This document shows, piece by piece, positions 43,201 through 51,541 of a stretch of DNA of 64,000 nt. Below the pieces are notes generated by a model. It was not told the DNA's origin and did not search any database. It saw only the letters and a list, made by a program, of their open reading frames with translations. The translations under genes and the position numbers were made by a program. The stretch comes from Polycyclovorans sp. Its GTDB lineage: Bacteria; Pseudomonadota; Gammaproteobacteria; Nevskiales; Nevskiaceae. The stretch lies in assembly GCA_002706265.1 (NCBI GenBank), contig PAKU01000040.1, positions 36,713 through 100,712 on the forward strand, written 5' to 3'. Position 1 is the first letter of the stretch. Every line of letters begins with the position of its first letter.

Positions 43201-45114
43201 CAGCCCGGCACGCCCGCGAGCCAGGCGCCCAGCGTCCCGCAGTACGGCGGCACCACGACCCGGGTGATGCCGGGGCCGGCCGGCGCCGCGCCGCAGGGCC
43301 AGGCCGCGCAACCAGACGATTGGCGCTCGCGAACCTCCGGGCCGGTGTTTCCGCGCCAGGCACCGGCCACCGCGCGGCCGCCCCAGCGGCTGGGCAATGA
43401 CAACCGCTTCCGCGACGAGGTGCTGGACGAGATTGAATCGATCACCGGGCCGCAGGGCGGTTATGCCGTGCCCTCCAGTGCGCCGGTGCCCGGTGGATTT
43501 TCCACCCGGCTGACACGCCCCCCCGCGCCGCCAACGCCGCAGGTGCCGGTGCCGCAGGTGTATGGCAGCCAGGTCCCGGCCCAGCCGGTACCATCGGTAC
43601 AGGGCAGCGGTCTGACCACGGCGCCTGCCCAGCCGGTGGAGGTGATCCGGCCCCGCACCGAGGTTGAATGGGGTGCGCCGGCCGAACAATACGAAGCCCA
43701 GGGGTTGCGCGTGGGCCCTCCGGGCATGGCGACCCAGTTGTCCACGCCCGTTTACCGGCAGCAGGCCGCGCCGCCGGCGCCCGCGGTGGTGCAGACCCCG
43801 GCGTTTCCGGCGCGCGCGCCGCGCACACCCGATGTGCAATTGCGTCAGGACCCGTTGCTCAGCCGTCCATCGTTTGCGCGCCAACCGGCGCCGACGATAC
43901 GGCAGGACGCGCCGGGCAATGCCCTGCTGCGTGACATTGCCGACCTGCGTGCGCGGCGCAGCGCCTGGGCGGGCATGGGGCTCAGCGTGCGCAGTCGCGA
44001 CGGCGTCGCCGGGCTGGATGAACTGTCCGATATGGAGATGCCCATCGAGTTCAGTTTCGCCGGCGAGCGGGCGGGGCGCGTCCGTCTGCGGGCCGTGCCG
44101 GTGTTTCTCGACGCCGGGACGGTGGCCGGCAGTCAACTGCCGCTGTTCGGCGCGCTGGCCTTGGTCGACCCCGACATCCTTGAGGGGCGCAGCTTCGGCC
44201 AGAGCGAGAGCGGTATTGCCCTGGGTGCGGCCTACCAGGCCGGCCCGTTCAAGATCGACATTGGCAGCACGCCGCTGGGGTTCCCCATCGAAACCCTGGT
44301 GGGGGGCATGAACTGGCAGCCGTCCATCGGCGACACCAGCTTCAAGCTGGACCTGTCGCGGCGCTCGGTGACCGACAGCCTGCTGTCCTACGCCGGGGCC
44401 TTCGATCCCGGTCTGGGCGAGGACTGGGGCGGCGTCACCAAGAATGGCGCGCGTCTCGACATCAGCCAGGGCCTCGGGGCCTACGGCGTCTACGGCAACG
44501 TGGGCTATCACGTGTATGACGGCGAAAACGTCGCGCGCAACCACGCCTACGAGCTGGGCACCGGCTTCTACGCCCGTGCGATCGAGCGACCCAACATGCG
44601 CGTGACCTGGGGGCTCAACCTCACCACCTTCGCCTTCGACGAAAACCTGCGGCGTTTCACCTTCGGGCACGGCGGCTATTTCAGTCCGCAATCCTATGTG
44701 TCGCTGGCGATACCGGTGGAGCTGGTGGGTGGGCGCAACCGGCTGTCGTATCGCCTCAGCGGGTCACTGGGGATCCAGGGCTTTCGTGAAGATGGCACGG
44801 CGCTGTTCCCCAACGACTCGGCCCTGCAGACCGCCGTCGAGGCGCTGGTGCTCGACAGCCCCGACACCGAGCAGGTGGGCGGCTACACCAGCCAAAGCTC
44901 CAGCGGCCTGGGCTTTTCGCTGGGCGGCACGCTGGAGTACCTGATCACCGCGCAGTTGGTCGCCGGCGCGCGCGTGGGCCTGGACAACGCCCGCGACTAC
45001 GACGAGGCCTACGCCTCGGCCTACCTGCGCTATTTCCTCACGCCCCAGGGGCGTGTGGCGATTCCGCCCGCGCCGCTGTTCCCCTACTACAACTTTGGAG
45101 ACCCCAGGCTATGA
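40243..45114 (+). CDS. bcsC: Cellulose export outer-membrane protein BcsC
   Basis: BcsC carries cellulose across the periplasm and outer membrane. The 1,623-residue protein has a signal peptide (to about 30), many TPR repeats (about 35-870), a very long disordered proline/glutamine-rich linker (about 890-1225) and the C-terminal barrel domain (from about 1231, IADLRARRSAWAGMGLSVRS, to the end). It is longer than usual (about 1,150-1,300) because of the linker. Codons 911-914 span a run of ten A (42975-42984). The GTG start at 40243 overlaps bcsZ; the stop overlaps the next gene. Confidence 0.92.
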   Translation: MGALIEPDDWGRWIATGLIVLAMGVTAAHAQGSDPEIAFSNQARHWEAQGRDDLARDSWLRLLRVSPDNPSALAGLALAEARTGRQSAAGVYLERLRKVAPDHPEIPRAEAAIRAASFDQKQLDAPRKLAQEGRFADAVAAYQRAFDGKVPNTRLGLEYYQTLAGTEGGWQPARDGLEGLVKANPDEPIFKVALAQHLTYQEATRREGVQRLSALADEASVAGQVQSAWRQGLIWLSATPRDLPLYRGFISTFGDDAEVGKRLAALEKVGPGGTVATLDSGEIKTYPGPQVRTSTGAAPRGRTAEEVFGERVRQAFERLNDGDIVNAEQDFAQLLAEQPGNADALGGLGIVMLRQERYSEASSLLERATQAQPKSAQRWREALGSARFWGAVRSADAAREAGRPDEAAQRLRAAIAANPEIARQQPEVQSTLADVLLQQGQSGEAEQIYRDLLARDPQNLTAIRGLVGVYSQSNRLQEAIALAERLPPQLQNEIGNLSQLRGQFLREQADQAVRNRDDATAQRLLKEALLLDPESPWTRLSLARIYQREGRTRDANTLVDGLITEGKQLADAYYIKALLLSEQQDWFNALQVLERIPAANRTDDMAALQRRLWVRYETERAAVFARHGRLEEAVQILAVVEPYVDETPELLGALATAWAAVGDEPRAMSYMRQALSRVPNPDIGMRLQYAGLLFALQQDAEFEVVMEDLLRQTGFNDQQSLQMANMRIAYRLRQADLVREDGQLAQAYEYLEPLLRVNPNDPRVLMALARLYNDAREYDRVVALTRRVIDIDPQNADAYRSAINAALAMNELDQADVLLDDAFALEPNSARLYALAGRAARARGEEGRALQLFQHALRLDQEVGGAEGVSGDAPYSPNLFLVAPRHTTGYTQGRAEGVVTHPDDLTGSGPAKKKSPEPGRSPWLVAALNLRPRGDYAADAWAVPAGLQLVRVSTVTEGGQPPVVTQGIPGAEGGVWVQQSDDVYVYQPGTPASQAPSVPQYGGTTTRVMPGPAGAAPQGQAAQPDDWRSRTSGPVFPRQAPATARPPQRLGNDNRFRDEVLDEIESITGPQGGYAVPSSAPVPGGFSTRLTRPPAPPTPQVPVPQVYGSQVPAQPVPSVQGSGLTTAPAQPVEVIRPRTEVEWGAPAEQYEAQGLRVGPPGMATQLSTPVYRQQAAPPAPAVVQTPAFPARAPRTPDVQLRQDPLLSRPSFARQPAPTIRQDAPGNALLRDIADLRARRSAWAGMGLSVRSRDGVAGLDELSDMEMPIEFSFAGERAGRVRLRAVPVFLDAGTVAGSQLPLFGALALVDPDILEGRSFGQSESGIALGAAYQAGPFKIDIGSTPLGFPIETLVGGMNWQPSIGDTSFKLDLSRRSVTDSLLSYAGAFDPGLGEDWGGVTKNGARLDISQGLGAYGVYGNVGYHVYDGENVARNHAYELGTGFYARAIERPNMRVTWGLNLTTFAFDENLRRFTFGHGGYFSPQSYVSLAIPVELVGGRNRLSYRLSGSLGIQGFREDGTALFPNDSALQTAVEALVLDSPDTEQVGGYTSQSSSGLGFSLGGTLEYLITAQLVAGARVGLDNARDYDEAYASAYLRYFLTPQGRVAIPPAPLFPYYNFGDPRL

Positions 45115-45680
45115 GCCGCTGGCTGTGGTGGGCGCCCTTGCTGGTGCTGATGATGACGGGCTGTGCCGTTCAGCAGGCCGAGCGGCGCATCATTCCCGTG
45201 GGAGATGCCGACTACCGCGTCGAGACCTCGGGGCCGCTGCGCGACACCTACCCGGTGCCGGTGCGCGAAACGCCGTTCGAGCCCGAGCGTCAGCCAATGT
45301 TCGTCACCCAGGACATGGTGGCCCGGCAGCATCTTGCCGAGGGGCGACCCGATGCCGCCGAACAGGCCTTGCAGGAAGCCCTGCAAGTGAACCCCTTCGA
45401 CCCGGCAGCCATGAACAACCTGGCGGTGGTGCGCAGTGAACAAGGCCATTACTACGAGGCCATTGACCTGCTGGAGCGCGCGTCGCGGCTGTCACCCGAC
45501 GATCCCGAGATCGCCGCCAATCTGGCCCGACTGCGTCATTGGGTGCAGGCCTATGGCATGAGCGCTGCCGACCCTTATGGCGTGCTGCCGCACCCCGCCG
45601 ACGGCACACCCACCTTGAATCAGCCCAGCGTGCCGCCCCCGGCGCCGCCGCTGTGGAATGCCCAGCCCAGCCGATACTGA
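45111..45680 (+). CDS. TPR-containing lipoprotein of the cellulose operon
   Basis: The 189-residue product has a lipoprotein signal ending MTGC (Cys at 18), a linker, and a pair of TPR units (about 65-145: ARQHLAEGRPDAAEQALQEA, then NNLAVVRSEQGHYYEAIDLL and ASRLSPDDPEIAANLARL) with a proline-rich tail. It overlaps the bcsC stop (ATGA), so it is the last gene of the operon. I do not recognise a named Bcs family; it may help BcsC in the periplasm. A terminator follows at 45697. Confidence 0.75.
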   Translation: MSRWLWWAPLLVLMMTGCAVQQAERRIIPVGDADYRVETSGPLRDTYPVPVRETPFEPERQPMFVTQDMVARQHLAEGRPDAAEQALQEALQVNPFDPAAMNNLAVVRSEQGHYYEAIDLLERASRLSPDDPEIAANLARLRHWVQAYGMSAADPYGVLPHPADGTPTLNQPSVPPPAPPLWNAQPSRY

Positions 45681-45696
45681 ACCGGTTGCCGTGTCC

Positions 45697-45729
45697 GCCC
45701 GTCGACGCCAGCCGTTGGCGGGCTTTTTT
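45697..45729 (+). terminator. Terminator of the bcs operon
   Basis: An imperfect hairpin from GCCCG (45697) to CGGGC (45719-45723), with an inner CGCCA/TGGCG stem, is followed by six T. It lies 16 bases after the TPR lipoprotein stop and ends the cellulose operon. Confidence 0.7.
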
Positions 45730-45752
45730 GATGATGAATGGGAGAGTCGATG

Positions 45753-46037
45753 ATGTTGAAACACAGTGTCTATTTCGACGGCGCGGTTCAAAGCGTCGGC
45801 TTCGAGCGCTTGGGCCGGCGCGCCACCGTGGGCGTCATCGCCGCCGGTGAATACCACTTCGGCACCGACGGTGCCGAGCGCATGACCGTGGTCAGCGGTA
45901 CGCTGCGGGCCCGGCTCGACGGGACGGCCGACTGGGTGCACTACCCGGCGGGCACCTGTTTCGAGATTCCGCCGTCCAGCGGTTTCGACGTTGAAGCGCT
46001 TGGGGGGCCGGCCGCGTATCTCTGCGAGTTTCTGTAG
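45753..46037 (+). CDS. ppnP: Pyrimidine/purine nucleoside phosphorylase PpnP
   Basis: PpnP (YaiE, DUF1255) is a small cupin-fold nucleoside phosphorylase. The 94-residue product matches the family over its whole length: VYFDGAVQSVGFE, RATVGVIAAGEYHFGT, MTVVSGTLRARL and the end YLCEFL. The ATG at 45753 has GGGAGAG upstream and gives the same 94-residue length as E. coli; ATGs at 45738 and 45750 are less well placed. A single-gene unit after the bcs terminator. Confidence 0.92.
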   Translation: MLKHSVYFDGAVQSVGFERLGRRATVGVIAAGEYHFGTDGAERMTVVSGTLRARLDGTADWVHYPAGTCFEIPPSSGFDVEALGGPAAYLCEFL

Positions 46038-46093
46038 CCTCGCGCATCGCGGCGGCATGGTGACGCGGGCCCGCCTCAACCAGGGAGACGAAC

Positions 46094-47569
46094 GTGGATT
46101 TTGACGCCTACCGACAACGCGATGGCCTTGGCCTTGCGCAGGCCGTGGCGGCGGGCGAGACCACCGCAGCCGAGCTGCTGGCGCTGGCACAGGCCCGCGC
46201 GGCGGCGGTCAACCCGAAGATCAACGCCATCGTCGTCGACATGGCCGCCCAGGCCGAGGCACAGGCCCGCCTGCCGCAGAAGGGTCCGTTTGCCGGCGTG
46301 CCGTTCCTGATCAAGGACCTGATCCAGGATTACGCAGGCGTGCCCACCACCTGGGGCTCGCGGGCTTGGGTCGGCAACGTGCCGACCGAGCATGCCCACA
46401 TGGTGGCGCGGTGGCTCAAGGCCGGGCTGGTGATCTTCGGCAAGACCAACACGCCCGAACTGGGCCTGAAGGGCACCACCGAGCCGCTGCTGTGGGGGCC
46501 GTGTCGCAATCCCTGGCAGCTTGAACACAGCGCCGGCGGCTCCAGTGGCGGGTCGGCGGCCGCAGTGGCGGCCGGCATCGTGCCCATGGCCGGCGCCAAC
46601 GACGGCGGCGGTTCGATCCGCATCCCGGCCGCGATGTGTGGCCTGTTCGGCTTTCGGCCGGGGCGCGGCCGCGTCTCCGTCGGGCCGGCCTTCGCCGAGG
46701 TCTGGGAAGGCGCCAGCGCCGATGGCGTGGTCAGCATCAGCGTGCGCGACGCCGCCGCCATGCTCGATGTCATGAGCGGACCTGAAACGGGTGATCCTTA
46801 CCCCTTTTCCGCCGCGCCCGCGCCCTATCAGCAACAGGCGGCCCAGCCGCCGCGGCCGCTGCGCATTGCCTACTGCGACCGTTCGCCGCTGGGCACCCCG
46901 GTGCACGCCGATTATCGCGCCGCGCTGCAGCGCACGGCGGTGCAACTGGTGGAACTGGGGCATCACGTCGAGGCCGCCGAACCTGAAATCGACGGTCAGG
47001 CCCTGGCCCGCGCCTACTTTCATCTGTACTTCGGGCAGGTTGCCGCCAGCGTTGCCGAAGCGGTGGCGGGCGGCGCCAGCGAGCAGGCGTTCGAGCTGGA
47101 AACCCGTGTGCTGGCGATGCTGGGCCGCGCCATCAGCGCCGGCGAATATGTCGCCCAGCACCGACTGTGGAACCAGTTCAGCCGCGCGCTGGGGCGCTTC
47201 TACGCCCAATATGACCTGTACCTGACGCCCAGCCTCGCGCAGCCGCCGGCGCGCATCGGCAGTCAGGAGATGCCGCGCTGGCAGCAATTGACGGTGCAGC
47301 CGCTGCTGGCGGCGAATCTCGGCGGCGCCCTGCTCAAGACCGGCATCGTCGATCAGATGGCCAACGAACAGTTGGCGCGCGTGCCCTTTACCCAGTTGGC
47401 CAACCTCACCGGCACGCCGTCGATGAGCGTGCCCCTGCATCAGGCCGACGATGGCCTGCCCATCGGGGTGTTGTTCAACGGCCCGGTGGGCGGCGAGGCC
47501 ACCCTGTTGCAACTGGCCACCCAGCTTGAAGCGGCACACCCCTGGGCGCAGCGCCGCCCCATGCCATGA
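46094..47569 (+). CDS. Amidase signature family enzyme
   Basis: The 491-residue enzyme belongs to the amidase signature family, hydrolysing amides or related bonds with a Ser-cisSer-Lys triad: Lys in VPFLIKDLIQ, cis-Ser and nucleophile in GGSSGGSAAAV and GGSIRIPAAMCG. It is similar in layout to 6-aminohexanoate cyclic-dimer hydrolase-like amidases, but the substrate cannot be deduced. The start is a GTG at 46094 with GGGAG upstream. Its stop overlaps the glnE start by four bases, so the two are co-transcribed. Confidence 0.88.
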   Translation: MDFDAYRQRDGLGLAQAVAAGETTAAELLALAQARAAAVNPKINAIVVDMAAQAEAQARLPQKGPFAGVPFLIKDLIQDYAGVPTTWGSRAWVGNVPTEHAHMVARWLKAGLVIFGKTNTPELGLKGTTEPLLWGPCRNPWQLEHSAGGSSGGSAAAVAAGIVPMAGANDGGGSIRIPAAMCGLFGFRPGRGRVSVGPAFAEVWEGASADGVVSISVRDAAAMLDVMSGPETGDPYPFSAAPAPYQQQAAQPPRPLRIAYCDRSPLGTPVHADYRAALQRTAVQLVELGHHVEAAEPEIDGQALARAYFHLYFGQVAASVAEAVAGGASEQAFELETRVLAMLGRAISAGEYVAQHRLWNQFSRALGRFYAQYDLYLTPSLAQPPARIGSQEMPRWQQLTVQPLLAANLGGALLKTGIVDQMANEQLARVPFTQLANLTGTPSMSVPLHQADDGLPIGVLFNGPVGGEATLLQLATQLEAAHPWAQRRPMP

Positions 47570-50292
47570 GGCCGGCACTGCAGGCCAGTCCGTGGCTGGC
47601 GGAGTGGGCACAGCTACGGCCCGCCTGGTTTACCGATGCAGCTCTGGCCGAGCCCAGCGTGCGCTGGACCGAGCCACGCCCCAGCGATGAACCCGCAGCC
47701 ATGCGCTACCTGCGCGAAAACGTGTTGCGCGAGCGCATGCGCCTGGCGGTGCGTGATCTCGAAGGGCTGGATGACCTCGACACCACCCTGCATGGGCTCA
47801 GCGACCTGGCCGAAGCGGCGTGCGCGCTGGCCTTGACGGTGGCCCAGGAGGTGGTGGCTCAGGTGCACGGCTGGCCGGTCGATGAGCGCGGGCAGCGCAT
47901 TCAGCCGATGATTCTCGGCATGGGCAAGCTCGGCGGGCGCGAGCTCAATTTTTCCAGCGACATCGACCTGATCTTCACCTTTACCGCCCAGGGCGAGACC
48001 GACGGCCCGCGCACGCTGGATGCCGGCGGCTTTTTCGCCAAGGTGGTGCAGCGCTTCACCCGCCTGCTGGCCGAGCGCACGCCCGACGGGTTTGTCTACC
48101 GTGTCGACTGGATGCTGCGACCCTTCGGCAGCGCCGGCGCCGCCGCCGCCAGCTTTGCGGCGATGGAGGACTACTACCAGGTCCACGGCCGCGAGTGGGA
48201 GCGCTACGCCTTGATCAAGGCGCGGCCCATCGCCGGCGACCTGCAGGCCGGATGCCGGTTGCTGGCCAGCCTCACGCCGTTCATCTACCGGCGCTATCTC
48301 GACTTCGATGCCATCAACAGCCTGCGCGAATTGAAGCGGCTGATTGAAGATGAAGTGCTGCGCAAGGGGCTGGATGACCACATCAAGCTCGGGGCCGGCG
48401 GCATTCGTGAGGTCGAATTCATCGTCCAGAGCTTTCAGCTGGTGCGCGGCGGACAGGACACCGGTCTGCGCTCGACGCAGCTTCGGCCGACCCTGGCGCT
48501 GTTGGGCGATCAGCGGCTGCTCGACCCCGAGCGCGCGCGGCAGCTCGACGCCGACTATGCCTATCTGCGGCGGCTGGAAAACGCCATCCAGATGCAGGCC
48601 GACGAGCAGACCCATCGCTTCCCCAGTGACCCGCAGGTGCAGGCGCGGCTGGCGCGTCCCCTGGGCCTTGCCGATGCGGCCGCGCTGGTCGACACCACGC
48701 GCGCGGTCCGCCAGCGGGTGCGCGCCCTGTTTGCAGAGGTGTTCGCCGAGGACAAGGTCGACGACTCGCCGCTGACCCGGCTGGTGGGGCTGGTGTTTGA
48801 CCAGCGCATCGAGGTGGACGCCTTGGCCGAAGCCCTGCACGAGGCTGGATTGCAGCCCGCCGAGCCCCTGGCGCGAGACCTGGTGTCGTTGGCGGCGGAC
48901 CGGCACCTGAGCTTCCTGCGTGCCAGCACCGTCGAGCGCCTGCGCACCCTGGTCGGCCAGGTGCTGGGCGAAGCCGTCGACGTGCCGCAGCCCGGGGTCA
49001 CGGCGCGGCGGGTGCTGCGCATCGTCGCCGCCATCACCGGCCGCAGCACCTACATCAGCCTGCTGCGCGATGCGCCGGTGGCGCGTCGCCACCTGTTGCA
49101 ACTGGCCGCGGCCAGCCCCTGGCTCAGTGAGTATCTGGCCGGCAGCCCGGCGCTGCTCGACCAGTTGCTGGACCCCCGCACCTTGCTTGCGCCCATGACC
49201 CGCGAAGGCATTGCCAGCGAACTGCAGGACCGGCTCGACAACCTGCCTCCCGAAGACCCCGAGGGGCTGAACAACACCCTGCGACGCTTCCAGAAGGACA
49301 TCACCCTCAGGGTCGCGGCGGCCGATCTGCTGGAAGACCTGCCCCTGGTCAAGGTCAGCGACTGCCTGACCTGGCTGGCGGAATGCCTGCTCGAAACCGC
49401 CCTGAAACAGACCAGTGAGGCAATGACCGCAGAGTTTGGCCAGCCGGTGAAGGCCGACGGCAGCGCCGCCGGGCTGGGCGTGATCGGCTACGGCAAGCTG
49501 GGCGGCATCGAAATGGGCTATGGCTCCGATCTCGACCTGGTGTTCATCCATGACGCAGACGACCCGCAGGCCGAGACCGTGGGCGGCCCGCGCAGCCTCG
49601 ACGTGAGCACCTGGTTCGCCCGCTGTGCGCAGCGGCTGATCAACCTGCTGTCAACGCGCACCGGCACCGGGCGAGTCTATGAAGTGGACCTGCAATTGCG
49701 CCCCAACGGGCAATCGGGTCTGGTGGTGATCTCGCTGTCGGGCTTTGCCCGTTACCAGCTCGAATCCGCCTGGACCTGGGAGCATCAGGCCCTGACCCGC
49801 GCCCGGTTTCTCAGCGGTCCGGCCTCGCTGGAGGCGGCCTTCTGGGCGCTACGCCGCGACGTGCTGGCACAGCCGCGCGACCGGCGCGCGCTGGCCAAAG
49901 CCATCGTCGACATGCGGCAGAAAATGCGCGCCAGCCTCGACCGCAGCACCGAGACCGACTGGGACATCAAGCACGGTGTCGGCGGCCTGACCGACGCCGA
50001 GTTCATCACCCAGTTTCTGGTGCTGCGCGAGGCGGCGCGTGTGCCCGCGGTATTGCAGTGGTCCGACAACTGGCGGCAACTGGAGGTGCTGGCCGACTGC
50101 GACGTGATCTCCACCGCGTTCAAGGATGATCTGATCAGCGCCTACCGGGAATTGCGAGACCTGGCCCACGGCCGCTCGCTGGAAAACGCCGGCAACCTCG
50201 CGCCGCGCGGCACCGCCGCCGCGTCCCAGGCGGTGATTGCCGATGCGTGGACGGCCGTGTTCGGCGGCGGTGCGGCGGGGCAGGACGCCTAG
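47566..50292 (+). CDS. glnE: Bifunctional glutamine synthetase adenylyltransferase/adenylyl-removing enzyme GlnE
   Basis: GlnE adds or removes AMP on glutamine synthetase in response to PII. The 908-residue protein has two nucleotidyltransferase domains with paired signatures: GMGKLGGRELNFSSDIDLIF (about 118-137, removing domain) and GYGKLGGIEMGYGSDLDLVF (about 640-660, transferase domain). It is about 40 residues shorter at the N-terminus than the E. coli enzyme (946), but both active sites are complete. It overlaps the amidase gene and precedes ilvE. Confidence 0.95.
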   Translation: MRPALQASPWLAEWAQLRPAWFTDAALAEPSVRWTEPRPSDEPAAMRYLRENVLRERMRLAVRDLEGLDDLDTTLHGLSDLAEAACALALTVAQEVVAQVHGWPVDERGQRIQPMILGMGKLGGRELNFSSDIDLIFTFTAQGETDGPRTLDAGGFFAKVVQRFTRLLAERTPDGFVYRVDWMLRPFGSAGAAAASFAAMEDYYQVHGREWERYALIKARPIAGDLQAGCRLLASLTPFIYRRYLDFDAINSLRELKRLIEDEVLRKGLDDHIKLGAGGIREVEFIVQSFQLVRGGQDTGLRSTQLRPTLALLGDQRLLDPERARQLDADYAYLRRLENAIQMQADEQTHRFPSDPQVQARLARPLGLADAAALVDTTRAVRQRVRALFAEVFAEDKVDDSPLTRLVGLVFDQRIEVDALAEALHEAGLQPAEPLARDLVSLAADRHLSFLRASTVERLRTLVGQVLGEAVDVPQPGVTARRVLRIVAAITGRSTYISLLRDAPVARRHLLQLAAASPWLSEYLAGSPALLDQLLDPRTLLAPMTREGIASELQDRLDNLPPEDPEGLNNTLRRFQKDITLRVAAADLLEDLPLVKVSDCLTWLAECLLETALKQTSEAMTAEFGQPVKADGSAAGLGVIGYGKLGGIEMGYGSDLDLVFIHDADDPQAETVGGPRSLDVSTWFARCAQRLINLLSTRTGTGRVYEVDLQLRPNGQSGLVVISLSGFARYQLESAWTWEHQALTRARFLSGPASLEAAFWALRRDVLAQPRDRRALAKAIVDMRQKMRASLDRSTETDWDIKHGVGGLTDAEFITQFLVLREAARVPAVLQWSDNWRQLEVLADCDVISTAFKDDLISAYRELRDLAHGRSLENAGNLAPRGTAAASQAVIADAWTAVFGGGAAGQDA

Positions 50293-50330
50293 GGGCTGCG
50301 CCTGCGTCTGTGCTTTCGCCGCGCGCTCCT

Positions 50331-50336
50331 TATAAT
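50331..50336 (+). promoter_or_regulatory. -10 element upstream of ilvE
   Basis: A perfect TATAAT lies 51 bases before the ilvE ATG in an otherwise GC-rich gap. No good -35 hexamer is seen at 16-18 bases upstream, so the promoter assignment rests on the -10 alone. Confidence 0.45.
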
Positions 50337-50386
50337 CGCCGGCTTGCCCGCAGGCCGCGGCCAACCCATTCCTAGGACTGACACGC

Positions 50387-51310
50387 ATGACCTCCTTTGC
50401 CGATCGCGACGGCTTCATCTGGTTCGATGGTGAACTCAAGCCCTGGCGCGAGTGCACCACCCACGTTCTGACCTATTCGCTGCACTACGGCGTGGGCTGC
50501 TTCGAGGGCGTGCGCGCCTATCAGACGCCCGGCGGCACCGCCATTTTCCGGCTGGAAGAACACACCCGTCGCCTGATGAACTCGGCCAAGATCATCGGCA
50601 TGGCAATGCCCTTCACCGCCGGGCAGCTCAACGAAGCCCAGAAGGACGTGCTGCGCGCCAACAAGCTTGACAGCGCCTACCTGCGGCCGATGGCGTTCTA
50701 CGGTTCCGAAGGCATGGGCTTGCGGGCAACCGGCCTCAAAACCCACGTCATCGTCGCTGCCTGGGAGTGGGGCGCCTACCTCGGGGTCGAGAACATGGAG
50801 CGCGGCATTCGCGTGAAGACCAGTTCGTTTTCGCGCAACTACGTGAACGCCTCGATGTGCCGCGCCAAGGCCAACGCCAATTACCTCAACTCGTCGATGG
50901 CGCTCAACGAAGTGCTGAAAGACGGATATGACGAAGCGCTGATGCTCGACCCCGACGGTTACGTCGCCGAGGGCAGCGCCGAAAACATTTTCGTGGTCAC
51001 CAACGGCGTGATCTCCACCCCCGATGTCACCAGCGCGCTGGATGGCATCACCCGCCGCACGGTGATGACCCTGGCTGAGGAATTCGGCTACACCGTTCGT
51101 GAGCGGCGCATCACCCGTGACGAGCTGTATTGCTGCGACGAAGCCTTCTTCACCGGCACCGCGGCCGAAGTGACGCCGATTCGTGAAGTCGACAACCGCG
51201 CGGTGGGTCAGGGCAGTCGCGGTCCGGTCACCGCAAAACTGCAGGCCGCGTATCTCGATGCGGTCACCGGCAAGTTGCCCGCCCACAAGGCTTGGCTGAC
51301 CGCCATCTGA
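50387..51310 (+). CDS. ilvE: Branched-chain amino-acid aminotransferase IlvE
   Basis: IlvE transaminates leucine, isoleucine and valine and their oxoacids using PLP. The 307-residue protein is a class IV aminotransferase with THVLTYSLHYGVGCFEGVRAY, PLP-binding K161 in CRAKANANYLNS, and LDPDGYVAEGSAENIFVV. Length and motifs match bacterial IlvE. It is a single gene between glnE and an amidohydrolase, with its own -10 and a downstream terminator. Confidence 0.96.
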   Translation: MTSFADRDGFIWFDGELKPWRECTTHVLTYSLHYGVGCFEGVRAYQTPGGTAIFRLEEHTRRLMNSAKIIGMAMPFTAGQLNEAQKDVLRANKLDSAYLRPMAFYGSEGMGLRATGLKTHVIVAAWEWGAYLGVENMERGIRVKTSSFSRNYVNASMCRAKANANYLNSSMALNEVLKDGYDEALMLDPDGYVAEGSAENIFVVTNGVISTPDVTSALDGITRRTVMTLAEEFGYTVRERRITRDELYCCDEAFFTGTAAEVTPIREVDNRAVGQGSRGPVTAKLQAAYLDAVTGKLPAHKAWLTAI

Positions 51311-51344
51311 GGGCCATCTCGGCCGCACCGAGGTCCCGGCTCCG

Positions 51345-51380
51345 GGCGCGCGTCTTCTGGCACGAAGGCGCGCGCCTTTT
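51345..51380 (+). terminator. ilvE terminator
   Basis: GGCGCGCG (51345-51352) pairs with CGCGCGCC (51369-51376) over a 16-base loop, followed by TTTT. It is 34 bases after the ilvE stop. Confidence 0.7.
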
Positions 51381-51541
51381 GCGTTGTCGCCCCGAGCGGG
51401 CGGCGAGGCGCCCGGGTGCTGGGTTGTATTTCCTATTCCGGAGGCGTCCACACGGTTGATTGTCCTAGCGGGTCGGGGGCGCGCAGGCCGTAGAGTCTGG
51501 CCTGGAGCATGCGCGTTCGACCGCCTGCAAGAGGAGAGCAC

